Source: Elizabethkingia sp. YR214
GTDB taxonomy: Bacteria > Bacteroidota > Bacteroidia > Flavobacteriales > Weeksellaceae
NCBI RefSeq assembly: GCF_003058195.1
Contig: NZ_QBUH01000001.1
Coordinates: 62,001-126,000, forward strand
Length of the DNA stretch: 64,000 nucleotides
Direction of reading: 5' to 3'
In this document: positions 31,626-41,051 of the stretch, in pieces
Layout of the letters: the number at the start of each line of letters is the position of its first letter
How positions within the stretch are numbered: the stretch's first letter is position 1
The notes under the pieces: generated by a model
The model's input: the letters and a program-made list of their open reading frames with translations, nothing else
Database searches by the model: none
What the model was told of the DNA's origin: nothing
Position numbers and translations under genes: made by a program

Positions 31626-32354
31626 TTATTTTTTATCTCTTGAAGGTCTTCTGTTTTCTCTGTCGCCTCTGTTACCACCACCTGAAGGTCCTTTCTTAGG
31701 TTGACCAACTAATGGAGATAATTCTCTCTTACCGTAAACTTCACCTTTCATGATCCAAACTTTAACACCTAATCTACCATAAGTAGTGTGTGCTTCAGCC
31801 CAGTGGTAGTCAATATCTGCACGGAATGTAGATAATGGAATTCTACCCTCTTTGAAAGATTCACTTCTTGCCATTTCAGCACCGTTCAATCTACCAGAGA
31901 TTTGAACTTTGATACCTTCAGCACCCATTCTCATTGTAGAAGAAATAGCCATTTTCACAGCTCTTCTGTAAGAAATACGGTTTTCGATTTGCTTAGAGAT
32001 GCTTTCTGCTACCAAGATAGCATCTAGCTCAGGTCTCTTAATTTCGAAGATGTTGATTTGAATATCTTTCTTCGTAATTTTCTTAAGCTCTTCTTTTAAT
32101 TTATCTACTTCCTGACCTCCCTTACCAATGATAAGACCTGGTCTAGCAGTAGTGATAGTTACAGTAACTAATTTAAGAGTTCTCTCGATATAAATTCTAG
32201 AGATACCTCCTTTTGCTAATCTTGCCTCAAGGTATCTTCTGATTTTATAATCTTCAGCGATTTTATCACCAAAATCTTTACCTCCAAACCAGTTAGAATC
32301 CCATCCTCTGATGATCCCTAATCTGTTACCTATTGGATTTGTCTTTTGTCCCAT
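31626..32354 (-). CDS. rpsC: Ribosomal protein S3
   Basis: A small-subunit head protein of 242 residues at the mRNA entry. Seen are [22 protein letters not shown], the KH domain [18 protein letters not shown], and the C-terminal [15 protein letters not shown] and [18 protein letters not shown] segment. The tail after about residue 220 is a low-complexity basic run rich in Gly, Arg and Asn. It follows rplV by 7 nt. Confidence 0.98.
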   Translation of the reverse strand: MGQKTNPIGNRLGIIRGWDSNWFGGKDFGDKIAEDYKIRRYLEARLAKGGISRIYIERTLKLVTVTITTARPGLIIGKGGQEVDKLKEELKKITKKDIQINIFEIKRPELDAILVAESISKQIENRISYRRAVKMAISSTMRMGAEGIKVQISGRLNGAEMARSESFKEGRIPLSTFRADIDYHWAEAHTTYGRLGVKVWIMKGEVYGKRELSPLVGQPKKGPSGGGNRGDRENRRPSRDKK

Positions 32355-32361
32355 ACCTTGA

Positions 32362-32766
32362 TTATTGATTATCTGTTTTGTTACCTAAAATTAAAGTTAC
32401 GTGGTTAGATCTCTTACGAATTCTGTAACCTCTTCCTTGCGGAGCTGGACGTAATCTCTTTAATTGTCTTGCGCTATCAACGAAAATCTCTTTTACAAAA
32501 AGATTTGCTTCTTCAATATCCTGTCCTTCGTTTTTCACTTGCCAGTTAGCAATTGCAGAAAGAAGTAATTTCTCTAACTTGTTAGAAGCTTCTTTCTTAG
32601 AATATTTAAGGATATATAAAGCTTTATCTACTTGCTCACCTCTGATGATGTCAGCAACTAATCTCATTTTTCTAGGAGATGAAGGGCAATCGTTTAATGA
32701 TGCCTTTACAACGTCCGTATTTGCAGCTTTTCTTGCTAAAGCACTATCTTGTTTTCTTTTTCCCAT
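32362..32766 (-). CDS. rplV: Ribosomal protein L22
   Basis: A large-subunit protein of 134 residues lining the exit tunnel. It has [24 protein letters not shown] and the tunnel loop [24 protein letters not shown]. It lies 11 nt after rpsS. Confidence 0.98.
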   Translation of the reverse strand: MGKRKQDSALARKAANTDVVKASLNDCPSSPRKMRLVADIIRGEQVDKALYILKYSKKEASNKLEKLLLSAIANWQVKNEGQDIEEANLFVKEIFVDSARQLKRLRPAPQGRGYRIRKRSNHVTLILGNKTDNQ

Positions 32767-32777
32767 GATTTCTGCTC

Positions 32778-33056
32778 TTATCTGCTTCCTTTGTTTTTAT
32801 TACCACCGTGACCTCTGAATGAACGTGTTGGTGAAAACTCTCCTAATTTGTGTCCTACCATGTTCTCAGTAACATAAACAGGGATAAATTGTTTCCCGTT
32901 GTGTACTGCGATAGTTTGACCTACCATGTCTGGAGAAATCATAGATGCTCTAGACCAAGTTTTAATCACAGTCTTTTTATTAGACTCTATATTTGCCTGA
33001 ACTTTCTTCTCTAATGTATGATGAATGAAAGGCCCTTTCTTAAGTGATCTTGCCAT
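32778..33056 (-). CDS. rpsS: Ribosomal protein S19
   Basis: A small-subunit head protein of 92 residues. It begins [19 protein letters not shown] and contains [16 protein letters not shown] and [18 protein letters not shown], all diagnostic. It lies 2 nt after rplB. Confidence 0.98.
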   Translation of the reverse strand: MARSLKKGPFIHHTLEKKVQANIESNKKTVIKTWSRASMISPDMVGQTIAVHNGKQFIPVYVTENMVGHKLGEFSPTRSFRGHGGNKNKGSR

Positions 33057-33058
33057 AA

Positions 33059-33880
33059 TTATTTTCTTTTAGATACGATGTAACGGTTAGACACTTTGTT
33101 TTTCTTTCTGGTCTTATAACCTTTAGCCGGCATACCGTTTCTAGATCTTGGGTGACCACCTGAAGAACGTCCTTCACCACCACCCATTGGGTGATCTACT
33201 GGGTTCATTACTACAGCTCTTGTTCTAGGTCTTCTACCTAACCATCTGCTTCTACCCGCTTTACCAGATACGGTAAGTTGGTGGTCAGAGTTAGATACAG
33301 ATCCGATCATAGCCATACATTCCACTAAGATCATTCTTGATTCTCCTGAAGGTAATTTAATGATAGCATATTTACCATCTCTGGAAGTCAATTGTGCAGA
33401 AGATCCTGCACTTCTTGCTAAGATAGCTCCTTGACCAGGACGCATTTCTACGCAAGAGATAACAGTACCTAAAGGAATGTTTTTCAACTTCATTGCATTT
33501 CCAACTTCTGGAGCAACGTTCTCACCAGATACTACTTTCTGATCTACTTTAATACCATTCGGAGCAACGATATATCTCTTTTCTCCGTCTGTGTACTCTA
33601 ATAGAGCGATAAATGCAGTTCTGTTTGGATCGTACTCTACAGATTTTACCGTAGCTTCAACGTCGAATTTATTTCTCTTGAAGTCGATAACTCTGTACTT
33701 TTTCTTGTGTCCACCGCCAGTGTAACGCATGGTCATTTTACCTGTGTTGTTACGTCCACCTGACTTTTTAATACCAACTGTTAGAGATTTCTCTGGTTTG
33801 TTGGTAGTAATTTCCTCAAAATTGTTTACAATTCTGAATCTCTGTCCTGGGGTGATAGGTTTTAATTTTCTAACAGACAT
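33059..33880 (-). CDS. rplB: Ribosomal protein L2
   Basis: A large-subunit protein of 273 residues important for subunit joining and peptidyl-transferase structure. Diagnostic segments are [21 protein letters not shown], the [17 protein letters not shown] stretch, and [20 protein letters not shown] carrying the conserved peptidyl-transferase-proximal histidine. It follows rplW by 19 nt. Confidence 0.98.
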   Translation of the reverse strand: MSVRKLKPITPGQRFRIVNNFEEITTNKPEKSLTVGIKKSGGRNNTGKMTMRYTGGGHKKKYRVIDFKRNKFDVEATVKSVEYDPNRTAFIALLEYTDGEKRYIVAPNGIKVDQKVVSGENVAPEVGNAMKLKNIPLGTVISCVEMRPGQGAILARSAGSSAQLTSRDGKYAIIKLPSGESRMILVECMAMIGSVSNSDHQLTVSGKAGRSRWLGRRPRTRAVVMNPVDHPMGGGEGRSSGGHPRSRNGMPAKGYKTRKKNKVSNRYIVSKRK

Positions 33881-33899
33881 TACTATTATTTATAATTAA

Positions 33900-34190
33900 T
33901 TAATTCGTTGCGAAAATATCGATAGTTTCACCTTCTACTAACTGAACTAAAGCTTTCTTCAGTTTGTTGGTTTTACCTACCTGTAATCCTTTTTTAGTGT
34001 ATTTAGAAGAAACTTTAGGCGCATAAATCATTGTGCGTACGTCTGCTACTTTTACACCATATGCTTCTTCGATAGCTAGTTTAACTTGGATTTTATTAGC
34101 CTTAGTATCTACTAAGAATGTATAAAGCCCACTAAGATCAGCTTGTGAAGTTGCTTTCTCTGATATAATTGGTTTAATAATTACTGACAT
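33900..34190 (-). CDS. rplW: Ribosomal protein L23
   Basis: A 96-residue protein at the exit tunnel that docks trigger factor and SRP. It begins MSVIIKPIISEKATSQ and has VDTKANKIQVKLAIEEAYGVKVADVRTMIYAPK, diagnostic for L23. It follows rplD by 9 nt. Confidence 0.98.
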   Translation of the reverse strand: MSVIIKPIISEKATSQADLSGLYTFLVDTKANKIQVKLAIEEAYGVKVADVRTMIYAPKVSSKYTKKGLQVGKTNKLKKALVQLVEGETIDIFATN

Positions 34191-34199
34191 AGCTCTTGA

Positions 34200-34829
34200 T
34201 TATTTCTTTAAGTTTTCCTGAAATTTTTCTACAGCACCTTCTAAGAATACAATCTCACCAGCATTTACTAAGTCGTAAGAACTAATTTCGTTATAGTTCA
34301 ATACTCTAGTTTTAGGCAAGTTTCTTGAAGATAAATAAACATTCTTGTTAGCTTCAGGAATGATGAATAACGACTTTTTACCGTTTAATTCTAAAGCATT
34401 CAACAAGTTGATGAATTCTTTAGTTTTAGGAGCGTCGAAATTCAAATTCTCTAAAACTTTAATGCTGTTATCTCTCATTTTCTGAGAAAGAACAGATTTC
34501 TTAGCTAATCTTTTGATAGCTTTATTTAACTTGAAACGGTAGTCTCTTGGTTTTGGACCGAATACTCTACCCCCTCCTTTGAAAGTTGGAGATTTAATAT
34601 CACCATAACGTGCAGAACCAGATCCTTTTTGCTTCTTAAGCTTTCTTGTAGAAGCAGTAATTTCGCTTCTTTCTTTTGATTTATGAGTACCTTGTCTTTG
34701 TGCAGCAAGATATTGCTTAACCTCTAAGTAAACCGCGTGTTGGTTAGGCTCGATTCCGAATACTGTTTCGTCGAACGCTACTGTTCTTCCGGTTTCTTTT
34801 CCTGATGTATTTAATACTACTAGTTCCAT
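34200..34829 (-). CDS. rplD: Ribosomal protein L4
   Basis: A large-subunit protein of 209 residues. The tunnel loop is seen in [26 protein letters not shown], followed by [20 protein letters not shown]. In E. coli L4 represses the S10 operon through the leader RNA; a structured leader exists here, but whether L4 binds it is unknown. The start overlaps the end of rplC by 10 nt. Confidence 0.98.
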   Translation of the reverse strand: MELVVLNTSGKETGRTVAFDETVFGIEPNQHAVYLEVKQYLAAQRQGTHKSKERSEITASTRKLKKQKGSGSARYGDIKSPTFKGGGRVFGPKPRDYRFKLNKAIKRLAKKSVLSQKMRDNSIKVLENLNFDAPKTKEFINLLNALELNGKKSLFIIPEANKNVYLSSRNLPKTRVLNYNEISSYDLVNAGEIVFLEGAVEKFQENLKK

Positions 34830-35446
34830 TTTCTGATAATTACATAAGAATTTTTAGCCCCCGGAATAGCACCTTTTACTACTAAAAGATTTTGCTCTTC
34901 ATCTACTTTTAACACCTGAAGGTTTTGTACAGTCACCTGCTTACCTCCCATTCTTCCAGCCATACGCATACCCTTGAATACTCTTGAAGGGTCAGATCCA
35001 GCACCGATAGAACCCGGAGCTCTTAATCTGTTATGCTGACCGTGTGAAGCCTGCATTACACCACCAAAGTTGTGTCTTTTAACAACACCCTGGAAGCCTT
35101 TACCTTTAGACGTACCTGTTACGTCTACAAACTCTCCTTCTGCAAATAAATTTACAGTTACTTCTTCTCCTACTTTTACTTCATCAACGAATTCTCTGTA
35201 GAATTCAACCAACTTAGCTTTAGGAGCTGAACCAGCCTTTTTAAAATGACCAGCTAACGCTTTAGAAACGTTCTTCTCACTCTTGTCATCGAAACCTAAC
35301 TGAACAGATTTGTATCCGTCCTTTTCAATGGTTCTGACCTGTAAAACCGAACATGGACCAGCTTGAATAACTGTACAAGGAATATTTTTTCCTTCTTCGT
35401 TAAACAAAGATGTCATTCCGATTTTTTTACCGATAATACCTGACAT
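34820..35446 (-). CDS. rplC: Ribosomal protein L3
   Basis: A primary 23S-binding protein of 208 residues. It begins [28 protein letters not shown] and contains [14 protein letters not shown] and [24 protein letters not shown], diagnostic for L3. It is the first gene of this operon; rpsJ, its usual upstream neighbour, lies 21 kb away. It is preceded by a full promoter and a hairpin leader. Confidence 0.98.
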   Translation of the reverse strand: MSGIIGKKIGMTSLFNEEGKNIPCTVIQAGPCSVLQVRTIEKDGYKSVQLGFDDKSEKNVSKALAGHFKKAGSAPKAKLVEFYREFVDEVKVGEEVTVNLFAEGEFVDVTGTSKGKGFQGVVKRHNFGGVMQASHGQHNRLRAPGSIGAGSDPSRVFKGMRMAGRMGGKQVTVQNLQVLKVDEEQNLLVVKGAIPGAKNSYVIIRKWN

Positions 35447-35485
35447 TATTTAAATTATATATCTATTATTTTGTTTAAAACTCAA

Positions 35486-35545
35486 CATTTTAGAGGGTTT
35501 AGTTATGTACTATGTTTGAAATAGGCATACTTCTTCCCTAAAATG
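35486..35545 (-). promoter_or_regulatory. Structured 5' leader RNA of the S10-spc-alpha operon
   Basis: Read on the minus strand, a 5' arm CATTTTAGGG (35545-35536) pairs with a 3' arm CCCTCTAAAATG (35497-35486): 8 bp, a one-base bulge, then 2-3 bp. Inside, TATG-C-CTAT pairs with ATAG-TA-CATA around a 7-nt loop. It starts a few bases after the predicted transcription start and ends 39 nt before rplC. This is where ribosomal-protein autoregulatory leaders are found. The structure is seen by hand pairing only. Confidence 0.55.
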
Positions 35546-35551
35546 AGTGTG

Positions 35552-35582
35552 CAAATGTAGGAATATTTTTCCAATCTGCAAA
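35552..35582 (-). promoter_or_regulatory. Promoter of the S10-spc-alpha operon
   Basis: Minus strand: TTTG (35582-35579), exactly 19 nt, TACATTTG (35559-35552). This is a perfect Bacteroidota sigma-A promoter. Transcription would start about 100 nt before rplC. Confidence 0.8.
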
Positions 35583-35728
35583 TAAATTTTAAAAGAAATT
35601 GTTTGATTTTTTGCGAGTTATAAATTTTAACACCCAAAAGTTTCAACTCGTTTTTTACACACTCAAAAAAATAATATTGAAAGAAAACTTCAGGAATTAT
35701 TCTTAACATTGTAAAAACTATAACGATC

Positions 35729-37015
35729 ATGATAACAAAGCTTACCCAATTAATTATTTCGGGCTGTTTGCTTCATGCAGGATTGACTTCTGCACAAACA
35801 TTAGAAATTCCTCTGGCCGGAAACGCTTTCATCACACAAAAAGCTCCTGATGCTACAACTACAATCTCAAGAGAGGGATTAACTAAATGGAATAGCACAG
35901 GAAGTATTGCAAGTACTTATTTAAGAGTAGACCGGCCCGGGCAACTAAAACTAGGTATTAAAGCTAAAACTGGAGCATCCGGCAACAGCAATTTAAAAGT
36001 AAGCCTTAATGGTGTTTCAAAAAATGTAACAGTCAACTCTTCTGGCTTCTCAGACTATAGTGTAGGCACATTTAATATTAACAATCCCGGATATATAAAG
36101 GTAGACATCCAAGGTATAACGAAGAAGAACAGTAATACATTTGGGGAAATTTCACACATCACTGCTACAGGAGATGCCGTTTCCGGCAAAACTATATTCA
36201 GCAACGATCCTGCTTATTACTATTGGTCGCGAAGAGGTCCTTCCTGCCACTTAGGATATACCCTACCCACTACTGAAGACATCAACTATTTTTATAACGA
36301 AGTTACTATCCCGAAAGGTGAAGACAAAATTGGTTCTTATTTTATGGCCAATGGTTTTGGCGAAGGTTATTTTGGAATGCAAGTAAACTCTGAAACCGAA
36401 AGAAGAATCCTCTTCTCTGTATGGAGTCCTTTTAAAACAGACAATCCAAAAGAAATACCGGACGATCATAAAATAACTTTGAACAAAGTTGGGCAACAAG
36501 TAAAGACAGGAGAATTTGGCAACGAAGGTTCCGGTGGACAAAGCTATATGAAGTATAACTGGAATGCAGGCAAGACTTATAAGTTCTTACTCAAGGGTCA
36601 ACCGGACAGCAAAGGAAATACCGATTATACAGCATGGTTCTTTGCCCCTGAAAGTAAAGAATGGAAACTTGTTGCAAGCTGGAAAAGGCCACAAACCAAC
36701 ACCTACCTGAAAGGCTTCTATAGTTTTGTAGAAAACTTTAATCCCGAAAATGGCTACATGCATCGCAAGGCTGAATTCAAGAATCAATGGGTAAGAACAG
36801 CTTCAGGAAAATGGCTGCCTGTATCCTCAGCCAAATTTACAGTAGACGCTACTTATAAGGCACAACAGCGTATAGATGCTATGGGCGGAGCAAATGGAAA
36901 ATCCTTCTTCCTGGCCAATGGCGGATTCTTCAATACAATTATTACTCCTGGTACGCTGTTCTCTGTACAAACACCTAAACAGGCACCCGCAATCGATTTT
37001 GAAAAACTTCCATAG
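35729..37015 (+). CDS. Exported DUF5077-DUF3472 protein
   Basis: A 428-residue protein with a signal peptide (1-22, ending TSA before Gln). The N-terminal part (about 25-155) is a beta-rich domain with IPLAGNAFIT and YLRVDRPGQLKLGIKAK, matching DUF5077. The middle (about 175-350) has YYYWSRRGPSCHLGY, GYFGMQVNSETERRILFSVWSPF and YKFLLKGQPDSKGNTDYTAWF, the DUF3472 pattern. The pairing is common in Bacteroidota and may bind or act on carbohydrate, but no activity is established. It diverges from the S10 operon promoter. Confidence 0.8.
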   Translation: MITKLTQLIISGCLLHAGLTSAQTLEIPLAGNAFITQKAPDATTTISREGLTKWNSTGSIASTYLRVDRPGQLKLGIKAKTGASGNSNLKVSLNGVSKNVTVNSSGFSDYSVGTFNINNPGYIKVDIQGITKKNSNTFGEISHITATGDAVSGKTIFSNDPAYYYWSRRGPSCHLGYTLPTTEDINYFYNEVTIPKGEDKIGSYFMANGFGEGYFGMQVNSETERRILFSVWSPFKTDNPKEIPDDHKITLNKVGQQVKTGEFGNEGSGGQSYMKYNWNAGKTYKFLLKGQPDSKGNTDYTAWFFAPESKEWKLVASWKRPQTNTYLKGFYSFVENFNPENGYMHRKAEFKNQWVRTASGKWLPVSSAKFTVDATYKAQQRIDAMGGANGKSFFLANGGFFNTIITPGTLFSVQTPKQAPAIDFEKLP

Positions 37016-37137
37016 AAATTCAGAAATCAGTTTTCAACATCAATACATAACAATCCAAATATTGTATTTGGTAAACTTCAACAGCCAACAGATTTATTAA
37101 AAGATTAATATATTTATCGCTTCAAATCTTAACTATT

Positions 37138-38067
37138 ATGAAAAATAATTTATTGTTGGCTGCAGCTATTTGTTTAGGAGCTACAGCTCTTAGTGCTCAG
37201 GAAAAAACCGCTGAAGCACCCAAAAACGATACTGTAAAGGCATGGTCTGTAACCGGACAAAACACTTTATTGCTTAATCAGGCAGCTTTCTCCAACTGGG
37301 TTGGTGGTGGTGCCAATAATGTTGGGTGGATTGCCGGAGTAAATTACAACTTTACTTATGAGAAAGGTAAAGACCTTTGGGAAAACAATGTGATCTTAGG
37401 GTATGGGCAAAACAATACCAAAGGAACAGGAAACCGAAAAACACAAGACATCCTAAACCTTAATACAAACTACGGTCGCGAATTTGCCAAAAATTGGTAT
37501 ATCTCCGGAGGTATAGGTTTTCAGTCTCAGTTTGCTGCCGGGTATGAAAATGGAAATGATCCAAGTGCTAAAAAGATTTCCAACTTCATGGCACCAGGCT
37601 ACCTTAATATAGGAGCAGGTGTTACTTACAGACCCAACGACAATTTCACTATGACTCTGCGTCCAGCAAATGGACGTTGGACATTTGTAACAGACAAAGA
37701 TCTTCAGAAGGCAGGAAATTACGGATTGAAGAACGACGGAGATTCCTCTCTTTTCCAGTTCGGCTTCCTGGGTACTGCAACTTATAAAGTGAAGCTAATG
37801 GAAAACATTACCTTAATTAACACTGCTTCTGTATTCTCTAATTACCTTGATCATCCGGACAGACTGGTTTTAGGCTATGGTGGAATTCTGAATTTGAAGG
37901 TTAACAAATATATTTCTGCTAATGTTACTCTGGATCTGTTATATGATCACAACCAGATACAGAAAACTCAGCTGAAACAAACTCTTGGTGTTGGTTTAGC
38001 CTATAATATAGACAATGGTGTGAAGCGCAGTGAAAACAAACGTAACCAGGAATGGCAGAAAAAATAA
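37138..38067 (+). CDS. Exported DUF3078 protein, probable outer-membrane barrel
   Basis: A 309-residue protein with a signal peptide (1-20, ending LSA before Gln). It has the DUF3078 opening (TLLLNQAAFSNWVGGGANN) followed by repeated amphipathic strands (VNYNFTYEKGKDLWENNVILGYG, YGREFAKNWYISGGIGFQSQF, GYLNIGAGVTYRPNDNFTMTL), which suggests a 10-12-strand barrel in the outer membrane. The function is unknown. It ends before a good terminator. Confidence 0.82.
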   Translation: MKNNLLLAAAICLGATALSAQEKTAEAPKNDTVKAWSVTGQNTLLLNQAAFSNWVGGGANNVGWIAGVNYNFTYEKGKDLWENNVILGYGQNNTKGTGNRKTQDILNLNTNYGREFAKNWYISGGIGFQSQFAAGYENGNDPSAKKISNFMAPGYLNIGAGVTYRPNDNFTMTLRPANGRWTFVTDKDLQKAGNYGLKNDGDSSLFQFGFLGTATYKVKLMENITLINTASVFSNYLDHPDRLVLGYGGILNLKVNKYISANVTLDLLYDHNQIQKTQLKQTLGVGLAYNIDNGVKRSENKRNQEWQKK

Positions 38068-38099
38068 TCATTTGATTATTTACTTAAAACATAAAAACG

Positions 38100-38130
38100 A
38101 AAGCTCCTACTTTATAAGGAGCTTTTTTTT
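38100..38130 (+). terminator. Intrinsic terminator after the DUF3078 gene
   Basis: AAAGCTCCT pairs with AGGAGCTTT across an 8-nt loop, followed by a run of T residues. Confidence 0.88.
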
Positions 38131-38272
38131 TATAAACGTTACACCTATATATTTATATTATAAAATCTTCTAAAGTAAAACATGGATTTGTAATTTGTTA
38201 TAATCATTTAGAGCCTGTTTAAATTTTATTGCTAATACTCTTCAATAATTCGTCAGGCTCATTACAGGCTTA

Positions 38273-38328
38273 ACTCAGAGTGACATTGCATATCCAAAAT
38301 ACTTTCCTTTAGAAGTGTCAGGCTGAGT
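38273..38328. repeat. Degenerate REP-like inverted motif in the 38.1-38.5 kb gap
   Basis: The gap from 38131 to 38495 has no gene. It contains TGTCAGGCTGAGT (38316-38328, continuing CTGTCGAAG) and, inverted, ACTCAGAGTGACA (38273-38285), which pair at 11 of 13 positions. The TGTCA--CTGAG--GTCGAAG pattern recalls a dispersed intergenic sequence common in Bacteroidota genomes. The rest of the gap is AT-rich with the next gene's promoter near its end. Confidence 0.5.
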
Positions 38329-38416
38329 CTGTCGAAGCTTAATGCTTATTAAACTATAAAACAACATAGATTAAAAACCCCTGCTATCAGGGATATATTT
38401 TACTTATAATATTAAA

Positions 38417-38424
38417 TACTTTTG
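38417..38424 (+). promoter_or_regulatory. Predicted -7 box for the gene at 38496
   Basis: TACTTTTG matches TAnnTTTG. It implies a leader of about 68 nt. No -33 TTTG at the right distance. Confidence 0.4.
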
Positions 38425-38495
38425 TTTTATTATTTGAACACTAATTATGAAATATCTTATTTCATATTGTTCAGAACAACTTCAATAAAACAATT

Positions 38496-39182
38496 ATGAA
38501 AATTAAACTTATCTTAACTCTTATTTGTACTTTAATCATACAATTATTTATTGCACAAACTGAAGTTAAAAAGCCCGAAGAGGCATTTGGATTGTATTTT
38601 GGTGCATTTCTAAAAAATGATGAAGGCATTCAAAAAGCATTAAACGATTATATGCGTCCAACCGTCGAAGGACAAGACATGTATAATTTCCATAATGATC
38701 TTAAGGACCAAATGAAAGAAAACATAGTTAAGTCATATGTCTCTATGCTTTCCAAGGCTACAGCACAGGCCAACAAGGCAGAAATTGAAGCCTTCTTTGA
38801 TATGTTGGTAGCGAATTTTAAAAATGCAAAATACAAGATCAAAAGTGTAAATATCGTAGATAACGAATATCAGGAAGGCGAAAAAATAGCCGAATTGGTT
38901 TATGATGTTACATTTAAAGTTCCCGAAAAATCCGTACAGGAAGAACTTAAGGATGCTTCATTTATCAATAAACCTTTGAAAGGTTTAAAACCTGAAGAAT
39001 TAAGAAAAATGTTGACAGTCACGCTTCAAAATCTAAAAAATACTTCAAAAGAAATTACGACAGAACAGACTTTCAGTCTTTACACCTTAAAACAGGATAA
39101 TAAAGTTTTCTACTACAACGGTAACCCGAGTGAAATTGTGACGAATCTCACAGACTTCTATTTTGATAATGTCAAATTCTAA
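38496..39182 (+). CDS. Exported protein of unknown function (228 aa)
   Basis: A signal peptide (1-20, ending FIA before Gln) precedes a mostly helical, lysine/glutamate-rich N-terminal half (about 25-120: FGAFLKNDEGIQKALNDYM, then YVSMLSKATAQANKAEIEAFFDML) and a strand-rich second half (KYKIKSVNIVDNEY, IAELVYDVTFKVPEK, TTEQTFSLYTLKQDNKVFYYNG). I do not recognise a family. It stands alone, with its own -7 box and a terminator downstream, and is probably periplasmic. Confidence 0.8.
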   Translation: MKIKLILTLICTLIIQLFIAQTEVKKPEEAFGLYFGAFLKNDEGIQKALNDYMRPTVEGQDMYNFHNDLKDQMKENIVKSYVSMLSKATAQANKAEIEAFFDMLVANFKNAKYKIKSVNIVDNEYQEGEKIAELVYDVTFKVPEKSVQEELKDASFINKPLKGLKPEELRKMLTVTLQNLKNTSKEITTEQTFSLYTLKQDNKVFYYNGNPSEIVTNLTDFYFDNVKF

Positions 39183-39320
39183 GCATTAAAATTGCCCCAT
39201 TGAGGTTCGGGCTATAAAAGATAAAATTGTTATAAAAATCTTTCCTTTAAATGTATCACTTATAATAGCCACGACTTTATCATACAATTAGGGATTAAAA
39301 ATAACTACCATCCAATATTG

Positions 39321-39342
39321 TCCTTACTTTCGAAAGTAAGGA
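39321..39342 (+). terminator. Intrinsic terminator in the 39.2-39.5 kb gap
   Basis: TCCTTACTTTC pairs with GAAAGTAAGGA as a perfect self-complementary 22-mer, followed by TTTTT. It lies 139 nt after the 228-residue gene. The rest of the gap (39183-39504) shows only AT-rich sequence and the next promoter. Confidence 0.8.
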
Positions 39343-39459
39343 TTTTTGCTTTAGACAATTTCTATATTATATTATACTATTGAACAAATAAATCCTTGTA
39401 TCTGGATTTAATATGAAGAAATTCATAGTAAAAAGCTTTCTCCAGTCAAAATGAAGTAG

Positions 39460-39467
39460 TACTTTTG
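39460..39467 (+). promoter_or_regulatory. Predicted -7 box for the ankyrin-DUF2271-reductase-ApbE operon
   Basis: TACTTTTG matches TAnnTTTG, 37 nt before the ankyrin-gene ATG. No clear -33 TTTG. Confidence 0.45.
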
Positions 39468-39504
39468 CGCAATACAATATTTAGAATAAATAAAAATAAT
39501 AAAA

Positions 39505-40974
39505 ATGAAAAAGATACTTTACTCGTCTTTATTTCTGTTTTCTTTATTTTTCAATGCTCAGCAAAATACTCTACTGAATGCAGACTTCTGGAAATCTAAG
39601 CCAGATGTGGAAAAGGTAAAAGCAGAAATTTCTAAAGGAAATAATCCTACAGAATTTAACGGATCAACTTTTGACCCGGTTGCCTTAGCCATCAATAACG
39701 GAGCTCCACTAAGTACTATCAAATACCTTACAGAACAGAAAGGTAATTCCATAGATAAATTAACGCATGACGGAAGACTTTATCTTCACTGGGCAGCAAT
39801 GACCGGAAACAAAGAGGTTATTGAATATTTTATTTCTAAGGGATCTGATGTAAACAAATTAGATACAAAAGGACTTACACCTCTTTCTTTTGCAGCATAT
39901 TTTGGATTAGACAATCCGGAAATATATGATATGTTCTTCAAGGCTGGTGTTAATCCGAAACATAAATATAAAGATGGTGCAAACATTCTTTTATTGGCAA
40001 TAGGAAATGATAAGGATGGTTCTTTAGTAAAACTATTTACATCAAAAGGATTGGCATTGACTGATACTGATGATAAAGGTTATACTGCTTTCGATTATGC
40101 CACAAGCTTTGGAAATCTAGACCTATTGAAGTCTTTGAAAGCGAAAAACATTAAGGCTAATGATATCGCTTTAATCAATGCTGCTCAAGGAACAAGAAAA
40201 CAGGTGAATGGTATCGATTTATACAAATATCTTATTGAAGATGTAAAACTAAAACCTACTGCAGTGAGTGCAGATGGTTCTACTGCTTTACAAATTGTTG
40301 CAAGAAAACCCAACCAGACCGAAATCATCAATTACCTTATTGGGAAAGGAACAGATGCTAATAAAGCAGACAACGAAGGAAACAATGCATTAATGGCAGC
40401 AGCTTCCGGCAAAGATCTTAACAATGTAAAAGCTATTCTTCCAAAGATTAAGAATATTAATGCTGTAAATGCGAATGGTGAATCAGCATTAACTCATGCG
40501 GTAAGATATGGCTCCCCTGAGATTGTAGCGTACTTATTGGACAACAAAGCCGATGTAAAAGTTGCAGATATCAAAGGGAATAACCTTGCCTACTATCTGG
40601 TACAATCTTACAGGCCTGGTCCAAAAGATGAGTTCACTGAAAAGCTGGGATTACTAAAAGCCAAAGGCTTCGATGTTGCTACTCCACAAAAAGATGGCAC
40701 TACCCTTCTTCACCTTGCAGTAGCTAAAAGTAATCTGGATCTTCTGAAAAAACTAGCTCCGCTAAATATAGATGTTAATGCAGTAGACAAAGAACAGATG
40801 ACTGCTTTGCACAAAGCTGCACTTATTGCTAAGGATGATACAATTCTAAAGTATCTTGTATCTTTGGGAGCTAAAAAGGATCTGAAAACTGAGTTTGAAG
40901 AAACGGCTTACAATCTGGCTTCTGAAAATGAAACATTGAAAGGTAACAAAGTAGCATTAGACTTTTTAAAATAA
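39505..40974 (+). CDS. Exported ankyrin-repeat protein
   Basis: A 489-residue protein with a signal peptide (1-18, ending FNA before Gln) and about ten ankyrin repeats filling most of the chain. Clear repeats are seen around 92-125 (LYLHWAAMTGNKEVIEYFISKG), 126-160, 252-290 (STALQIVARKPNQTEIINYLIGKG), 320-355 (ESALTHAVRYGSPEIVAYLL), 395-425 and 430-465. It is first in an operon with a DUF2271 protein, a PepSY flavoreductase and ApbE, and the 77-nt gap to the next gene has no terminator. Ankyrin repeats bind proteins, so it may scaffold periplasmic or outer-membrane partners of that system. This role is inferred from context. Confidence 0.9.
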   Translation: MKKILYSSLFLFSLFFNAQQNTLLNADFWKSKPDVEKVKAEISKGNNPTEFNGSTFDPVALAINNGAPLSTIKYLTEQKGNSIDKLTHDGRLYLHWAAMTGNKEVIEYFISKGSDVNKLDTKGLTPLSFAAYFGLDNPEIYDMFFKAGVNPKHKYKDGANILLLAIGNDKDGSLVKLFTSKGLALTDTDDKGYTAFDYATSFGNLDLLKSLKAKNIKANDIALINAAQGTRKQVNGIDLYKYLIEDVKLKPTAVSADGSTALQIVARKPNQTEIINYLIGKGTDANKADNEGNNALMAAASGKDLNNVKAILPKIKNINAVNANGESALTHAVRYGSPEIVAYLLDNKADVKVADIKGNNLAYYLVQSYRPGPKDEFTEKLGLLKAKGFDVATPQKDGTTLLHLAVAKSNLDLLKKLAPLNIDVNAVDKEQMTALHKAALIAKDDTILKYLVSLGAKKDLKTEFEETAYNLASENETLKGNKVALDFLK

Positions 40975-41051
40975 TCTGTAAAGGTGTAGGCTATTTAAAA
41001 ACTCAATTATAGCAGACTATACAGATCATTAAACAATAATAAAATAAACAG

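Noticed and set aside
38131..38495. A small gene or RNA in the gap before 38496
   Set aside because: No frame with coding character and no conserved RNA core recognised; only the repeat motif and a promoter.
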